Part shown: positions 45,681 to 57,254 of the stretch, piece by piece
Numbering within the stretch: position 1 is the first letter of the stretch
Layout of the letters: each line of letters starts with the position of its first letter
Source: Clonostachys chloroleuca
Taxonomy: Eukaryota > Ascomycota > Sordariomycetes > Hypocreales > Bionectriaceae
DNA length: 64,000 nt
Assembly (NCBI GenBank): GCA_037952775.1
Contig: JBANAY010000003.1
Coordinates: 5,022,001 to 5,086,000 of the forward strand
Reading direction: 5' to 3'
Position numbers and translations under genes: made by a program
Notes under the pieces: generated by a model
Database searches by the model: none
What the model saw: the letters and a program-made list of their open reading frames with translations, nothing else
What the model was told of the DNA's origin: nothing

Positions 45681-47961
45681 TTATACACGAACCCTTATTG
45701 TATCCATGATAGCTTCGATTACCTCTATTGCACGTGAAAGTCCAGGGGACTCGGCTTCCCAATATCTGAAGACCTCGATCACTCCACGGATATCATCTTG
45801 CCAACCTTGCGGAACATCAATCTTGCCGCACTTGACAGCTCCGAGCAATGCCAGTGAAGCCGCCGTGCAGATTCGAAGCCCAAACCATGTCCCATGGTGA
45901 CGGTGAAGGGTGTTGATGCATCGAAGAATCATGAGGCTGGCCCATGTAGCCTTTTCAATGTAAGGGCCAATCAAGTGCTGGGACGCCAGATCTTGTGGTT
46001 GGTGAATGGCATATTCAAGAAATGGACGGAATAAACAGAACTTTATCTCCAGTACACGGCCGTGAACCATACAAGGGAGTTCTTCATCTGGCATAACACC
46101 CTCCGTGTACTGAATAGGTGCTGGGAGACCTGCATGCCTGGCTACATGTTAGATTCTGACAAAACAACGCCGCAAGTATTCACATACCACTGTTGAAGTT
46201 GCTGCTCGATTTCATTTACTGCCTTGACCATGATTGGTATCGAAGCTTCAGTCAACCCATGGGAGTCATTCGAATATAGCATGTTCAAAACACGATTGGT
46301 GATTCGTCGAAGGGTAATCTCCGTCAAATAGTAGAACCAGCTCTGTTCATGCTGCTTCTGCGAGTCCAATGCCTTCATCTTGGCAGGAGGTCCATGGGGT
46401 CTCAAAAAGCCCTCGCCATCTTCGTCCGAGTGGGAAAAGGGCAGTTCTGGGGGTGACGGTAGCAAATCTGGATACTGAAAGTCTGCCAATGAGCTATTAG
46501 GCAGTTCAATCTGCGAGCGCAACTCGCACTCGGACTTGTAACAGCTCCAGTACAGCCTCTGCTCCAAACCTCGTCTTCTCTTGCCCTGCGGAGAGTCATC
46601 GCATGGGTAGCTTGGTTGACGGGAACGGCATTGTAGATAGATGTGGTATGACTTTGATGCTGAATCAAACTCTGACCATGCACTCAGAGGTCGCTGAGTG
46701 TACATTAGATAGACACCGGCTAGGAAGTGACACTGCGGGGTTAAGATACCCTTTCCAAGTAGCCCGAGCCTCCTTTGGGCGAGATTAAAATACCTTTCGC
46801 CTACGCTGAGATCATGTTTCCGCTCTTCGAGTGAATTTTGGTGGGTTCTCAGAGAAGGAGTGATCCCATATTCCTCAGATACGGACCCAAGAGCGCAGGC
46901 AAACAGCTAGATATCGTCTTAATCAGTTGACGGGTGCGAAACAATACATATGGAAGGCATACTACTAAACAAGATGGAGGGTCCCATTGGAAACCATCCT
47001 CAGACACATGTCGAACATAGGACCAAAGGGTGTCGGGGTCTAAAATGGGGTTCTTGATATGGACGAGATCAAGAAAGCGCTGGACCAAGCCCGTTGTCGC
47101 ATCCTCGTTTATGGCAACACCTCTCGTGTGGAACGCTTGCCGAGAATGAGTATTCTTTGAGACCTCTCCGTTTCCGCTAGCGACCATGTCCATGTCTTCG
47201 GGCATCTCCGCCAAGAACACTCCGTCAATGATGTAGTTGAGGGGAAACTGGCCTTCAAAGATGGGCCACTGAAGAATGGAATCTGGCGAAGCTTTGGTGC
47301 ATGGGATTTTCTGATCATCGTATGTGCCATGAGCATCTTCTGAGTCGTAAATTGGTTGAGAAGGCTGGGTATTTGGCGAAGTAGGAGATATCTCTGGCTC
47401 CTGGGCTTGGACCGGCAGGGAGCAGGAGTGTCCTCTGGGGAAGTCATCTAGCTTCAAAGAAGAACTTGTTGTAGGCGATCGAGGATTAACAAGCTTGCTG
47501 GATCAAACCTGTTTTGGCTTAGCAAGACATACAAAATCCCATTATGATAATCGCTTACGCTGAGTGGTCTTGAGAATCCTCGTAGTCGCACCGGGCGTGT
47601 GAGGAAAGGCAGCTTCCACACGTTGGACGAGCGTTATTGCCTAAGGTAGAAACATAGTTATAATCAAAAGAGATGTAGATAAGGAGAAAAGTGACCACTA
47701 ACATTTAATTTTGCGAACACGGCAATTTCGGCATGCAGCCACGGCACGTTTCCTGGAGTAGGCTACAGCAGTTCTCGAACTCTCTCCGCGCGGCCTCTTT
47801 CGACGGGGGCGCGTTGGCGATTCGTTGAGGTTCTCACGTTCTAAACGAACAGAACTTGCGATTCCAGACCGTGCCTCATTCGTGAGTGCGGAGATAGGTT
47901 CTAGTTCCGAACCCGCGACGCGCCCATGAGGGGAAGAGGACCGCTCTGCATAATGAGCCAT
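45681..47961 (-). CDS. Zn(II)2Cys6 transcription factor, intact five-exon gene
   Basis: A 682-residue model: exons 47961-47703, 47640-47559, 47497-46966, 46906-46188 and 46137-45681, all junctions in frame. The first 70 residues are Ser/Arg-rich with a basic stretch (RPRRKRPRGESS). The zinc cluster has Cys77, 80, 87, 94, 97 and 104, and intron 1 falls inside the third cysteine codon. The middle region carries NPILDPDTLWSYV and, across intron 3, SCLLFACALGSVSEEYGI, followed by ERYFNLAQRRLGLLG and CHFLAGVYLMYTQRPLSAW, which is the fungal transcription-factor homology domain. The C-terminus is helical. It faces a decayed gene and an AT-rich relic upstream, so its targets cannot be guessed from context. 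Confidence 0.88.
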
Positions 47962-48548
47962 GCCGAAATAGGATGGGCGTAAAGGGGCAATGTGCAGTGT
48001 AAGACTATTTCGACGGGGAAACCCGGGCGACGAGCTCTTCTGAGGCAGTCTTTGTCAATGGAAACATCAAAAGCTGATGATGTTTGGGGAGTTGATTTAG
48101 CTCGGGGAGTTGCGGGCATTCACGAGCCGTTATGTTGTGATTACTAATAATTAGTATAAGAGCTAGGTAGGTTACACTAAGTAAGGTAGGTACCTAAGTT
48201 AAAACGAGACTATTAAAGTATAACTTATTATAGATATAATTTGATTTAATTTTATTGCTACTACTATATTATCTTTAATTATATCTATCTTTACTAAAAT
48301 TAATTAAATTTAAGTATATAATATATATAAATTATAACCAACTTAGATATTAAGTTTTAAAAAGTATATATAAGATATTTATCTAAGCAAGGTTTAGTTC
48401 TTTATTTAAGTACCTATTAATTATCTTTTGAAGGTACTTTGGGTAGCTTCCGACAAGCCTTAAAATGTATTATCAAACCCAGTAATTAAAGCTAGATATA
48501 TGTCAATGCGTGCTGCTCGCCCGATCTTGCATCCTCAGAACCGCAATC
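47962..48548. other. Promoter and AT-rich relic
   Basis: The first 170 bp serve as promoter of the minus-strand regulator. From 48130 to about 48470 the sequence is strongly AT-rich and contains a possible small transposon. Confidence 0.5.
48187..48416. mobile_element. Possible MITE-like relic with inverted ends
   Basis: The left end TAGGTACCTAAGTTAAAACG matches, in reverse complement with a few transitions and small gaps, the right end near 48391-48416. The 230-bp interior is AT-rich and non-coding. No certain target duplication is visible, so this is a tentative call. Confidence 0.3.
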
Positions 48549-49486
48549 ATGGCCAACACGCAAGGTTCTGTGGACCTATTTGCCTATGCAGGTCTTGTAC
48601 CTTCCCCATACTCTTGCGACACTTTCTTTATCTCATGGGCTGGTTGCTAATACTCTCAAGCTCCGTGGCGTTCCTGAGCGAGATATAGTCATCCAGGCGG
48701 CCACGCAAAATGACCTCCCTGTAGCTCAAGCTGTCGAAGAGATCGCGAGATTGACTGCCGCAGCTGCAGCTCCTTCTTCGGCTCAAAATGCCCTATATAT
48801 GCATGCCATCCATGTCTCGGTTACAATCCACAACCTCGCGATGCGTATCCCGCACAACCAACAATCCAAGCTTATTGATTTTGTTGTCCGCCTTTAGCAG
48901 GTAACTGTGCCTGATCCATCAACTGGGGGTACTATAGAGCTCGAGAATGAAGACTTCTGGTCGGATATGCCTTAGATGTCTCTTATCCTAGCTGACTATC
49001 ATTACACGGGAGGTAAGTAGTATGGTAAGATGATGAAACTGCCTTTGTCTAATGTTTTTGAAGCAAGTAAGGGTACCGTGGAGGAGCAGAACCGACATTT
49101 TGAGAATTGTACCGCCTATGTTGCCCAGCTTTTCGAAATTGGATTTTCCTTCTATAGGGAGAGTATGGACTGGAATTACTCCCATCTAACACGAGTTTTC
49201 GGAACCGACCAACCCACGAGATTAGATATACGTCTGGTTTGTTTCTGGTTCATATACGCCCCCAACAAGGTTTGGTTAGATGTTCAGGTCAGATATTGAC
49301 ATGCTCGACAATCAGGATAGTGGGGATGATGAGAGGTTTCTCCCAGAGTTCTGGCCGAAATGGAAGAACCTCTTACAAGCTTGCCAGCAGAACCCCACAG
49401 GACAGCACTTGGATGAAGATACCCAAGAGCTTATCAGGTATGCTTTAGAAAATATAAATCGAACTGAAGCAGAAAGGAGATCGTAG
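48549..49486 (+). pseudogene. Decayed small fungal gene (possibly DUF3632 type)
   Basis: The frame VANTLKLRGVPERDIVIQ to DFVVRL continues past a TAG at 48895 into QVTVPDPSTGG, ELENEDFWSDMP, a second TAG at 48973, and MSLILADYHYTGG. It then continues, probably across a short GTAAGT intron (from 49013), into ENCTAYVAQLFEIGFSFY and a C-terminal helical part ending at 49486 (WPKWKNLLQACQ, EDTQELIRYALENI). The general make-up recalls the uncharacterised fungal DUF3632 proteins, an assignment made from memory only. Both TAGs sit where CAG is likely, so light RIP could explain them. The start region is also out of frame (ATG at 48549 opens another frame). Confidence 0.5.
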
Positions 49487-52018
49487 AGTTTTAACCACAT
49501 TTAATTACCGTTCAAGGGTGGAATTAATAGTATTTCTTTTTTTAGATGAGCTACCTTTTTTCTTTCTTCTTCTCTCATCTAGGATTAATGAACTATGAGC
49601 CATCACTATGTTCAGAGAAAGAATGACGTCAATTGAGATTGTAGCAAGGAGAGATCTAGCTTGAGCTCATATAGAGCTCATTGAAGTTAGTGACACTTTA
49701 AATGACGCCCAATATATTTGCTTTTAGGCCTGAGATATAGAAAAGACAACATGGCGTCTTGATGGCAATTGCACAAACACAACGTACGTGAGAGAGTTCG
49801 AGTATAAGTTAAATAGCAGTGGATGATGTCTGAGCGCGGCATTTCAACGCAATGAATAAATACAACATACATTTCGAGTTGGACAGGTAAAAACATAAAA
49901 CGATGGAGTTTAATCCCAAGGCCAGCCAGTTACTAATCCGTGATACTTTGAGATTGATGAATAATATTGTATGTCTATATAAGATGGCCATGAGTTGCTT
50001 TTAGGGGGGGGGTTGTTGGCCTGGATGATGATAGGAAGAGCATGGGGTAACGCATACTTAGGCTTAGATGGCAAACGCAACACTTAGCCAAGATGGAACT
50101 GGAAATAGATGACAGATGGCAGAATGAAATAGGTTCCCTCTGGCGCAATAGATGTACCCAAAGCAGGTGATGACTGAGCTAAAGTAATCGAACACTTGCT
50201 CTCAGAAACCCAGCAATTGAATCTGCCGAAGCCGAACTTACTTAATCCACTATTCTCTTCTGGCCATCTTGTATTTGGTTCCTTTTGCCGCTAAAAACAA
50301 GGGGAAATGTGTTGCTTCGTAGGATTGCTGAAGGATTGAGGAATGCCTACTATGCTAAAGACTGTGGTTCAACGGCCTACTTCTCGCAATGGAATGGATT
50401 CCTTCTGGAGCTTGCAGTAGAGACGAGGTATTGATTTTGTTGGGATGTGATGTCGGGCCTGGCATATTCCAATGCTGTTTTTAAAATTGAGTATGTCAAG
50501 CTGCTCAAACCCTCAACTGCTAACCCCGCAATAAAACGAGAGGCACACCATGATCTTGATATCATTGTGCATGAATCCTTTTCGCAGTTCTGTTTCATCG
50601 TTCAACCCTCGGCCCTGCATTAATCCTTACCAACCACAGCATAAGGACTTCGGTAGTTGTCCAATCAAGCCCATTCCTCTCCGCGTTGGAATCGGCCCTA
50701 TATCTCAGCCATATGAACCCTGGTCCATCTGACTCCTGGTCGCATAGGGGCCACGTTGACAAGGTTAGTAAATCTTTTGAGGTGAGCATTTTGGTGACTC
50801 AGAATACCGCTGCTGACCAACAAGAAAGATTCAAGCACAAGACGATTCCCTAAAGTATTATATATAAGGAGAATGGAGATTGACCCGAACATAACTATGG
50901 AAGGCATCCATCCTTACTGACGAGCGAGTCTCTGAAAGCTGGAGAAGGATCTTAGTGGCAAATGCGCCTTTTTAGGGCAAGAGATCTTAGGAAATCCCGT
51001 GTGAGGTCTGGCACGGGTACCCTGGTTAAGGTAGACACTACTGCCATATGGAATATATCTTCCTTTCCCCATGGGCCGTAGTTGGTGCATCATCTGATAC
51101 GGACTGGCCTCTATCATTCGACTAATACGTTCCATCGCTGAGCATGTTTTAGGCCCCTCTAACGCAGCCTACGTGGTAAAAGTAAGCCGTGCACTACGTT
51201 TGGGCATGCACGGCATCATGTCGGTATTCTAGAAAGATGTGAACACAGGACGAAAAGAGGATGAGAGATGCCGAGAAGGCCGATCGGCTCATTCGTAATG
51301 TAACCATTGCTGGTCAACTGGCAGCGTGTCCAGCCACTTCCCGGCGTCTATTCGGGCGTTTCTCCTCTCAGGCGCAAAATAGCGTTTGGCAGCTGGTGCA
51401 AATGCACTATGTCATGTGCATGTAACCTCATCTCCATTTGACAGGCGAGAGGTCATCAACTCATGCAGTTGGATTATCATTCCCTATTACGGTGTAGAAT
51501 GGCTAGAGAGCATACATGGGGTTTGCAGGGGCCGGAATACAGCAGATGGGGACGCTGAGTGATTGTAGTCACGCAGCGTCGGGCAAAATATTCATCGCAA
51601 CGTAATGCCCATGAACATTGGTAGGATTTGAAATGAGGAAGTTTTTGATACTGAATCAAATTCTCTTATCCTTAATGACTAGATATTGGTTTGTTTCAGA
51701 CATAAACTTGGCTGATATATACTGTCAAAAGCTCAAGAGTTAAATCCAGGCTTCAAATCTCGGCCTCGCTATTCACAATCGGACAGTTTGTTCTGCAATA
51801 CACTTGTTGGTAACCAAAAGTGTGTCTAAACCTCTTCTAGCTCCTCCAACCCTGGTCGAGGATCTTCTCGGCTATAAATACAGATAAAAGCCCGGGCATC
51901 TGAGCTCTCTTGCTCAAACACCTCGTCTAGATGGCCTCTTCTCTTTTCTATTTGGTGGCCTTCTTCAGTTTATCATAGTTGGTACCTGTTATCCTTGAGA
52001 TTGTATTGACTTTTCACA
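49487..52018. other. 2.5-kb gene-poor interval before the sugar transporter
   Basis: No gene is recognised on either strand. A nine-base G-run occurs at about 50005-50013. The last 200 bp contain the promoter of the transporter. Confidence 0.5.
51873..51880 (+). promoter_or_regulatory. TATA box of the sugar transporter gene
   Basis: TATAAATA about 145 bp before the ATG at 52019, within GGCTATAAATACAG. Position and sequence fit a core promoter with a leader of about 100 nt. Confidence 0.5.
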
Positions 52019-53791
52019 ATGGCGTTCCCCAAATCATTGGCCATACCCAGGGCGAAGGATGAGTCGGGAAAGGCGTGGCCGGCCATTCTCATTGGCCTCT
52101 TTGTTGCATTTGGTGGTGTACTCTTCGGGTAGGTCAATCTTAGTTTAGTATTGCTCTGTTGGCCTGGGCTAATTGCTATATGGAATACATGTAGCTATGA
52201 TACTGGAACAATCAGTGGGATTCTCGCTATGCCCTACTGGCAGAAACTCTTCAGCACAGGCTATGTCGATCCGGATGGCAATCCCAATGTGACTGGGGCT
52301 CAGGAATCCGCCATTGTGTCCATTCTCTCAGCTGGTACATTTTTTGGATCGCTTGCCTCTCCCTTCCTGGCAGACTTTGTCGGACGCCGCTCAGGTTTAA
52401 TGATTTCGACTTGGGTATTCAATCTTGGCGTGGTGTTGCACACTGTCGCCACAGCGATTCCAATGTTTCTGGCTGGCCGCTTCTTTGCTGGCTTCGGCGT
52501 CGGTCTGATATCGGCTCTTGGTGAGTTGTCACGGTCTCGAGTAAGCAAGCCCAGTGCTAAACCACCCCAGTTCCATTGTATCAATCAGAGACAGCCCCCA
52601 AATGGATCCGCGGTTTCGTCGTGGGTGCCTACCAATGGGCCATCACTATTGGCCTACTTATCGCAGCAATTGTCAATAATGCCACTAAGCACAGAGACGA
52701 CTCGGGTTCATATCGTATTCCTATCGGCATTCAATTAGCATGGTCCCTGATCCTGTTTGGGGGGATGCTATTTCTTCCTGAGACTCCTCGTTATCTAATT
52801 AAACGGGGCAGACTTGAAAAGGCCACAAGGGCGTTGAGCCGGCTCAGGCGACTGCCTGCCGATCACGAGGCTCTGAGATCAGAGTTAGCGGAAGTCCAGG
52901 CAAACCACGACTTTGAGACAAGCTTGGGAACTGGGACGTATCTAGACTGTTTCAAGCCGCCTATTTTGAAGAGACAACTTACTGGCATGGGATTGCAGGC
53001 CCTCCAACAGCTCACAGGTAACTTGGTCAAGCTCTTTTGTTTTTCCAGGCTCTCCTTTGCCTTATGAAGTATATGCCCTTAGCTAACTGCTTGTAGGCAT
53101 CAATTTTATCTTTTACTATGGAACTAAGTACTTCGAAAACTCTGGCGTTTCAAGCGGCTTTATTGTGACCATGATTACCTCCTCCATCAACGTGGCGTCT
53201 ACATTACCTGGTATGTATGCCTATGATAAATTCGGAAGACGGCCACTCTTACTCTGGGGTGCTATCGGGATGTGCGTGTCTCAGCTCATCGTCGCCATTT
53301 TGGGAACTGTCTCGACCGGCCAAACTGACACTGGAGAAATAATTGTGAAGAATCTCTCTGGGCAGAAGGCCGCTGTGGCCTTTGTTTGCATTTACATCTT
53401 CTTCTTCGCATCGACTTGGGGCCCTCTGGCCTGGGTTGTCACTGGCGAGATATTCCCGTTGAAGACTAGAGCCAAGTCTCTCAGTATCACCACGGCGACG
53501 AACTGGCTTCTCAACTGGGCGATTGCTTATTCGACGCCTTATCTTGTCAATTACGGAGATGGATATGCAAATCTCCAATCCAAGATCTTTTTTGTTTGGT
53601 TTGGGTGTTGTTTTCTATGCATCGCCTTTGTATGGTTCATGATCTACGAGACCAAAGGCCTCAGTCTTGAACAGGTGGACCAGCTCTATGAGGAGGTCAG
53701 CAATCCACGGGAATCATCAAAGTGGAGGCCAACAACATCCTGGGAAGATAGAGAGGTTCAAGGAGGTCACGAAAATGCTGTTAAGGAATAA
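52019..53791 (+). CDS. MFS sugar transporter (hexose type, 12 helices)
   Basis: A 525-residue model: exons 52019-52128, 52195-52520, 52571-53017 and 53097-53791. It has the sugar-porter signatures: GYDTGTISGI after helix 1 (across intron 1), FLADFVGRRSGL between helices 2 and 3, GRFFAGFGVGLISALVPLYQSE (across intron 2), the LPETPRYLIKRGR end of the first half, and GLQALQQLTGINFIFYYG in helix 7. DKFGRRPLLLWG lies in the second half, and MIYETKGLSLEQVDQLYEE at the C-terminus. The protein should be a plasma-membrane proton-coupled importer of glucose or a related sugar. It is followed 680 bp downstream by a Zn2Cys6 regulator on the same strand. Confidence 0.95.
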
Positions 53792-54472
53792 GTACACGCC
53801 AATACAGTGGAGCGTGAGAAATGAGGGGAGCAGCAAATTTCTTGGAACACGTTAAGGGCCGGGGAATGTGATAAGAAGCGAAGAGAAACGTTCGTTTCTA
53901 TGATCGTATGGTAGCCACTGGGCAGCAATCTGCTTCTTTTTGGCATCTAAAACCGGATGCCAGCAATAAATATTGATGTCAAAATGTCATTCGTTTTCAA
54001 GTTTACGAAGATATATCCCTACTCACAGCTTATAGCTTACAGAAACCTTTTTGTAAAAGCTTGTAGGTTGTAGATTTACAACGTAAATCACCTGTTTATG
54101 TTTTTATTTATGATATTGAACTAAATCAATCTTATATCGCTATTGTTTTCTGGGTACCGAAGTTAACATGAACTTGCGGAAATTATATAACAATATTGTT
54201 AATATTGGTATCAAGTAATTAGAAATTAGGGGTGCCCAAACCGGGTTGCCAGGGCACAGTATGCCTGTACTAGCCACCAAATATTGGATCCGCCCATATA
54301 ACAATCCCCGAAACATTCCATAGTTGCGGGACAGTTTCACGTGACGGATTCGCACCAACTAGCCGGTGTAGGCTCAGATCACATGAGCTAATCCAATTCA
54401 CTGTTCAACGAACATCAAGGCTTGAGGATTCCGACCAAGTTGCCTCAAAACGGAGAACCCACCACGTGATTG
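53792..54472. other. Intergenic region between transporter and regulator
   Basis: A 681-bp region that is AT-rich around 54060-54220. CACGTG/CACGTGA elements occur near 54339 and 54462, just before the regulator start. No gene is seen. Confidence 0.5.
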
Positions 54473-56497
54473 ATGGACAATAGCACTTTCGCTCCGTCGG
54501 CAAATGATACGTCTGCTGATTTCTCTTCAGCGCGATTCCGTCGCCGAAGACAGAAGTTTGCGCGCTCCAGGAATGGTTGCTTCACCTGCAAGTGCGAGCT
54601 TCCCATACCCTCCTCTACCAGTTACACGGCCGAGGGTTTGCCTGACAATGAATTCTTGCACATGCTGACTGTTCCCTCACAGACAGCGAAAGGTCAAATG
54701 CGATGAGCTAAGACCTACATGCTCACATTGCGAGCGCTTAAACATTGAATGCAAATGGTACGGTGCCAGGCGATCTAGTATCGGAGCTTCCGACGAGGGA
54801 AATGCGACGCGAACCCCGGGATCAGGCTTATCTGTTGGGACGGACAAGCCTGCTTACCTCCCTTCTCATCCATCGCAAGAGTCACAGGGGCTTCACCGGG
54901 AGCTTGATTATTCAGCCTCCTTTTGGGAGGAATCGGACGTATGGCAGCAGATGTTTATGGATGTGGAGTGCACCATAGACTCGGAAAATCATTTGATGGT
55001 AGGTTGTTTGGAAGCCTGGGACTCTTGCGTTTGCTAATCGACTTTCTGGCTCAGCACACCAGCTACGAGAATCAACCTCAAAATAGCCATGTCCCACTCA
55101 CATCAAGGCCTCGGCGAGCCGTGCCCGAGGGTGAATACGAAGGGAGAAGAGCAGAGTCGAGTGCCCTATCAGCCAAGTCACCCGCAAGCTTAAATAGGAC
55201 ACAAGAAACGCTACCCCAGGACTCATCAGACAATCAGGGACTAATCGATTATTTCGCCCACTCAATCACACCGCCGATCCTCTCTGAAGTAGAAGCGCAA
55301 AGGAACTGGATTACCATGCGAAAAGTCTTGATCAAGATGGCAGCAGAGTCGAGAATGGTTCGGTGGGCGGTATTGGCATTTGCAAACGCGATCCTTTGCC
55401 TCCGAAACAATGACTGGAGGACTAGTAAGCAGCATCATTACCATAATGCTGCTGCTGAGATAGCCCAGTTGTTCTTTCCAAAGGTCAACGAGCTAGCAGC
55501 TCAACATAGCCGGCAAAGGGAGAACATGTTCGCAACGCTGTTCTTCCTCAGCTACATTGACATTCTGGAAGCGAGGGTCGAAACCGCCCGCTCACACCTG
55601 CAGAAAGCTTACGATTTATTTCAAAGAGGGAAGTCGGAGCGCTTTGCGCCTATGGAGAAACAACTACTTCTGTGGATCCGCTTGCTCGATGCACGCACTG
55701 TGGCTGCCGGTGGTGAAGGTCTGTTCCTATCCAAAGACGATGAAGAAATTCTCGTCTTTCAGACTTCTCCTGCTAGCTTTGGCGGAGACGACGGAGATTC
55801 AGATAAGGATGAGCTCGACGACAGCGACGTAGACGACATTCTATTCCAGGCGCTGTATCAGCCTGGAATCATCTTCTTCCAGAAGGTACAAAGTTTTATG
55901 GGGCACATAGCGAAAATCGATCCATGGCACCGGTCTCGAGGCACTGTAGAGGATGAGACTGAAGTTATGAGCACAGCCGCGGTGATTGCTGCTGACCTAC
56001 GAGACCTATACGAGCAGCGCCCGGTGCTCATGGACTGTGCAGTCGCGGGGAAACTGACAACCAAACACATCTCCGCATCCTTGGCATTGCCTCTGACGCG
56101 TGCCTTTCGGACTTACTTGTCAAATTACTATGCCAGCAAAATACATCTCCACAGGGTTGCATACAAGACCTTTCCACTCACAACAGAAGCTCGAGAAGCT
56201 ATGGATCAGATCAGGGGCTTGGCAAAACTGATTGCATCGAGTCTCGAAGGGGAGGGTGGTCCACTACCGATCAATATGCTTTGGCCGCTACTGCTCCTCG
56301 GTACAGAAGAGCAGGATCTTCGGGAAAGGACATGGATCAAAGACCAGATGCTTCGGATGGAGAAGGTCGCGGGCAACGCTCGCATTACGGCACAGGTACT
56401 CGAAGAGGTGCAGGCACGCCAGGATGCTTCCAAATCAAGGGTTGATATTGGGACGGTGATGCGTGAGATCTTCAACAAACGATTTGCCGTTGTTTAA
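54473..56497 (+). CDS. Zn(II)2Cys6 transcription factor next to sugar transporter
   Basis: A 625-residue model: exons 54473-54591, 54683-54998 and 55055-56497. The zinc cluster is split by intron 1: Cys36, 39, 46, 53, 56 and 63 (spacing 2-6-6-2-6), preceded by the basic stretch FRRRRQKFARSRNG. A Ser/Pro-rich linker leads to the second-type fungal factor domain (ITPPILSEVEAQRNWITMRKV region, AVLAFANAILCL, ARSHLQKAYDLFQRG). An acidic loop at about residues 420-435 (DDGDSDKDELDDSDVDD) and the WPLLLLGTEEQDLRERTW block near the C-terminus follow, as in Fungal_trans_2 proteins. It may control the sugar transporter upstream. It looks intact. Confidence 0.88.
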
Positions 56498-57254
56498 GAT
56501 GCCAAGTTGCGATGGCAAGTAGATACCTAATTACAACAGCAACAATGGATTACATTGTGTCGAACCTTTAGTCTGCAAGATACTCTGAGCCGGCGAAAAT
56601 GATCCGTGATTGAGTATATGTACCACCGGGAAATAGTGTTTCTGGTGAAGACTAACAATGTCAGAAGCTCTTGTTCTTGACTAAATTGCAGACGCTGGCA
56701 AAAACGACGGCCATCACGAAAATATTTCAGCAAGGATTACCCGCCCTAACGACACTGTCTGTTCATCTAAGAAGGAAAGACAATGGGATAGTCAGAAATA
56801 GAATGGAAAAGGCAATACGATATCCAGTTGGTTTAATCTCCTCTAAAGAGTATGTGCAAACTCCAGGCCTGGAAGGCAATGCCAACATATCTTCATGAGA
56901 TTTCTTTGCTGCATACACAATCCTGCTATTTCCTGTGACAACCTAAAATACCATTCCCTCGAAGACCCCCTTCTTTCTTCTATAGCCTATATATTGGAGG
57001 ATCCTAGTTATTTGATACGTAGAACCTTTCTTGCTGTATGCCTATGTAAGATCAGATGACCTAAACGTTGGGCATACTTCTGGTAGGCATAGCCAGCTGA
57101 GAGGGCGTGACGTAAGAAGTCCAGGCAATTAATGTGAGCGAATCAAAAGACCAGATGGGTGCCGTCTCTGCGGGGTCAGCATGTTCAGCCCATATCCCCT
57201 CAGGTGTCCATTACTCTTTCGCATCTACAAGCACCTTTCCCGACACTAAAAGAC
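56498..57254. other. Intergenic region before the HET gene
   Basis: No gene is recognised over 757 bp. An open frame (56671-56898) has no family likeness. The upstream in-frame extension of the HET gene (from a GTG at 57159) lacks an ATG. Confidence 0.5.

Noticed and set aside
34336..57254. A secondary-metabolite gene cluster built around the Zn2Cys6 regulators
   Set aside because: There is no polyketide synthase, NRPS, terpene cyclase or set of tailoring enzymes nearby; the regulators are scattered among unrelated genes.
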